A DNA stretch of 7,267 bases from Candidatus Aphodomonas merdavium (GTDB lineage: Bacteria; Bacillota; Clostridia; Christensenellales; Aristaeellaceae): assembly GCA_018715585.1 (NCBI GenBank), contig DVLH01000212.1, positions 1 to 7,267 on the forward strand. The letters are read 5' to 3'. Positions within the stretch are counted from its first letter, which is position 1, and each line of letters begins with the position of its first letter. A program made the position numbers and the translations under genes. Shown here piece by piece: positions 5,628-7,267 of the stretch. A model generated the notes under the pieces. That model ran no database searches and was not told the DNA's origin. It was given only the letters and a program-made list of their open reading frames with translations.

Positions 5628-7004
5628 CTAGCCGGCGATGCTGGAAAAGCGCGGCAGCAAGCCGTCCGCAAATTCTTCTAAATAGCCGATGTCCCACAGC
5701 AAGGAGCTGCCAATATAGCGGTCGCGCAAATCGCGAGAGCAGACGAACGCATCGACCGCATCGCCGTCAGAGATGCTGATTTCTTTCGGCCAAACAGGCA
5801 TCCCGGTTGGCTGTAGGATGCGCCGCAATGTGTCGGAGCGCGGCATTTCTTCGTCAATGATGGCGAGGATTTCCTCCCAATGGTCCAGGATGCGCGCGGC
5901 GCGCGCTTTACGGCCTTGTGCGGCGTTTTTGTGCCACTGCGTGTTTTCAGCGTCGATAATCGTTTGCGCGCACCGGCCAAAGACGCGGCGGACAGTGGCT
6001 TCCCATGCTTGTTGGCAAAAATGGGTAACCGCTTCGTCTACGCGTGCCTGTGTAGGCCGTAGCAAGCGTATTTTGTCATACACCCCCAGCGATAGCATTG
6101 TGCCGATGCCAACCTGAATGCCGTGCAGATCATAGGGTTTTTCTCGCTCGAGCGCCATCATTTCCCAAAGATGGGAAAAGGTATGCTCCAAACCGGAGGC
6201 TGGGCGGGACATCTGCGCAAAGCCGCTGGCAAGGCCGGAGAGGACAAGCCCTTTTGAGAGCGCGGCAATGGCGGCCGGCTCTCTGCGCAGCACGCCGCCG
6301 ATGCTGCCCATAGCCTCCTTGAGCGCATTGCGCATGACTTCCGCAATGCTTTGGCAATAGTATTCGCCTGTGATCAGATGGCTGATGCGCCATTCGCAAA
6401 TGGAGACGTATTTTGCCGCCATATCGCCAATTCCTGCCCATAGCATTCGCTCAGGCGCATTTGCCATGATTTGCGTGTCACAGAGGATGGCAGCAGGGGA
6501 GGGCGTATAAATTGTCGTTTTTACGCGCCCGACCTCCATGGCCGCAGAGTTGGAAGCCAAGCCATCCATGCTCGGAGCGGTGGCAGCAATAGCGCAAGGA
6601 CGGCCGGAAACGCGGCTGGCCATCTTGCAAAGGTCATTGATGACGCCACTGCCTACGCCGAAAATCAGATCGCACGCAGGATCAAAGTGCATCATCAGTT
6701 CCCCCAGCGCTTGCTCTGAGGGCAGCAAGCGCTGTTTAGTGGGATAAAGATACATTGAAAAGGGTATCGCGTTTTTCTCCAACACGCCTGCGAGCGATTG
6801 ACCGGCGGCTTCATAAGTGTTTTCGTCGCAGACGAGCAGCGGACGGGTACAACCCAGCGCTTGGACTGCCAGTGCCGCGCTATCAATGGCGCCCGGCTCT
6901 ATCAATAGGAACCGAAGCGCAGACGCATGTCTCCGGCCGCAGGCGCAGGAGAATCCCTCCGGCCGCAGAAGCGATGGTAATGAGAGCTTGCTTGAAAAAA
7001 GCAT
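5628..7004 (-). CDS. araM: sn-glycerol-1-phosphate dehydrogenase family protein (AraM/EgsA type)
   Basis: Members of this iron-alcohol-dehydrogenase-like family reduce dihydroxyacetone phosphate to sn-glycerol 1-phosphate with NAD(P)H and a bound divalent metal. In Bacillus subtilis araM lies in the arabinose operon. This 458-residue protein has the nucleotide-binding GVGSGVIND (116-124), TAPSMDG (142-148), TTIYTPSPAAILCD (163-176), and likely metal ligands Asp194 (GIGD), His274 (SRPASGLEH, 266-274) and His294 (DLHG). It ends with RDRYIGSSLLWDIGYLEEF, a family-like C-terminus. It is longer than B. subtilis AraM (about 394), mostly through a longer C-terminal half. The N-terminus carries Cys20, Cys22 and His26 (CACGRRH). 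The start ATG lies 11 bases after AAGGGG (7021-7016). An out-of-frame ATG at 7009 is better spaced but opens only a short frame of about 35 codons. The gene sits 47 bases after an isomerase gene, probably co-transcribed. The substrate is inferred from family only. Confidence 0.88.
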   Translation of the reverse strand: MLFSSKLSLPSLLRPEGFSCACGRRHASALRFLLIEPGAIDSAALAVQALGCTRPLLVCDENTYEAAGQSLAGVLEKNAIPFSMYLYPTKQRLLPSEQALGELMMHFDPACDLIFGVGSGVINDLCKMASRVSGRPCAIAATAPSMDGLASNSAAMEVGRVKTTIYTPSPAAILCDTQIMANAPERMLWAGIGDMAAKYVSICEWRISHLITGEYYCQSIAEVMRNALKEAMGSIGGVLRREPAAIAALSKGLVLSGLASGFAQMSRPASGLEHTFSHLWEMMALEREKPYDLHGIQVGIGTMLSLGVYDKIRLLRPTQARVDEAVTHFCQQAWEATVRRVFGRCAQTIIDAENTQWHKNAAQGRKARAARILDHWEEILAIIDEEMPRSDTLRRILQPTGMPVWPKEISISDGDAVDAFVCSRDLRDRYIGSSLLWDIGYLEEFADGLLPRFSSIAG

Positions 7005-7051
7005 CGCATTCTTTTCCCCTTATGTTTGTTTCTTGCGTTGCATGGCGGACC

Positions 7052-7267
7052 TCAGCTGTGCCGGTAAACTTCCCACTCCAGGTAATTCCCAAGCGCTTCT
7101 TCGAGCACGTCGGCACAAGCTCCGTGCACAACGGCGACATGGTGTTCAAAGCCGTTTTTTGTCAGGTAATGCATCAGGCCGTTTAGATTCGGCACCTCAC
7201 ACACGGCGACTCCTCCAAACGTGTCAAGCGGATCGGCTGTGAAACGGCCTTCGCCTAGATAACACTT
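7052..7267 (-). CDS. L-fucose/L-arabinose isomerase family protein, C-terminal part
   Basis: Only the last 71 residues lie in the window; the gene runs off the right edge and has no visible start. The segment GEGRFTADPLDTFGG, then VAVCEVPNLNGLMHYLTKNG, then FEHHVAVV, ending in ALGNYLEWEVYRHS, matches the C-terminal domain of the FucI/AraA-like isomerase family (COG2407). Those enzymes interconvert an aldose and its ketose, for example L-fucose/L-fuculose or D-arabinose/D-ribulose, in a metal-dependent reaction. The substrate cannot be read from this fragment, and the active-site residues are mostly outside it. It is the first visible gene of the leftward cluster and is followed after 47 bases by the AraM-type gene, so the two are probably one operon. 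Its promoter is outside the window. Confidence 0.82.
   Translation of the reverse strand, partial: KCYLGEGRFTADPLDTFGGVAVCEVPNLNGLMHYLTKNGFEHHVAVVHGACADVLEEALGNYLEWEVYRHS

Noticed and set aside
6902..7009. Short frame starting at the ATG at 7009, better spaced from AAGGGG than the araM start
   Set aside because: It gives only about 35 codons of unrecognisable sequence, whereas the frame from 7004 leads directly into the conserved AraM-type protein. At most it could modulate araM initiation.
1..7267. CRISPR arrays, transposases, integrase/att sites, tRNA genes, toxin-antitoxin or phage-defence genes
   Set aside because: I looked for regularly spaced repeats, transposase- or integrase-like proteins and cloverleaf sequences and saw none. 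All long credible genes are accounted for by housekeeping or sugar-metabolism families.

Overview
The window reads as an ordinary stretch of a high-GC bacterial chromosome. It most resembles a Clostridia-like Firmicute: Shine-Dalgarno sites are strong (AAGGAG type), promoters are near-consensus sigma-A, intrinsic terminators have T-tracts, and the protein families fit. That placement is inference; no rRNA or tRNA gene is present to anchor it. I see no transposase, phage gene, CRISPR array, tRNA or toxin-antitoxin pair, and I did not find a convincing undescribed system.

Layout. Positions 1-83 hold the 3' end of an off-window plus-strand transcript, with a strong terminator at 45-83. Positions 84-493 have no credible gene but contain an unusually long imperfect hairpin (183-261). 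Next is a minus-strand 23S rRNA methyltransferase of the RlmI/COG1092 type (529-1695). It is divergent from a plus-strand S-adenosylhomocysteinase (first in-frame ATG at 1911, stop at 3083). The two promoters lie back to back and share the bases of their -35 boxes. A terminator (3098-3131) separates the hydrolase from a small P-loop protein of the FlaR/topology-modulation type (3158-3688). Positions 3689-4014 are gene-free, with one probable terminator for each converging transcript.

The right half is a minus-strand carbohydrate cluster read from 7267 toward 4015. It contains the C-terminal 71 residues of an L-fucose/L-arabinose isomerase-family protein (7052-7267), an AraM/EgsA-type sn-glycerol-1-phosphate dehydrogenase (5628-7004), and a xylulokinase (4015-5523) with its own sigma-A promoter at 5541-5569 and a clean terminator at 3981-4004. 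Isomerase and kinase suggest conversion of an aldose to a ketose phosphate. The role of AraM in such clusters is not settled.

The methyltransferase produces S-adenosylhomocysteine and the divergent hydrolase removes it, so the shared promoter region makes metabolic sense. The main oddity is the start of the hydrolase. Conserved family sequence continues about 25 codons upstream of the first in-frame ATG, through a good ribosome-binding site, with no ATG, GTG or TTG in that frame.
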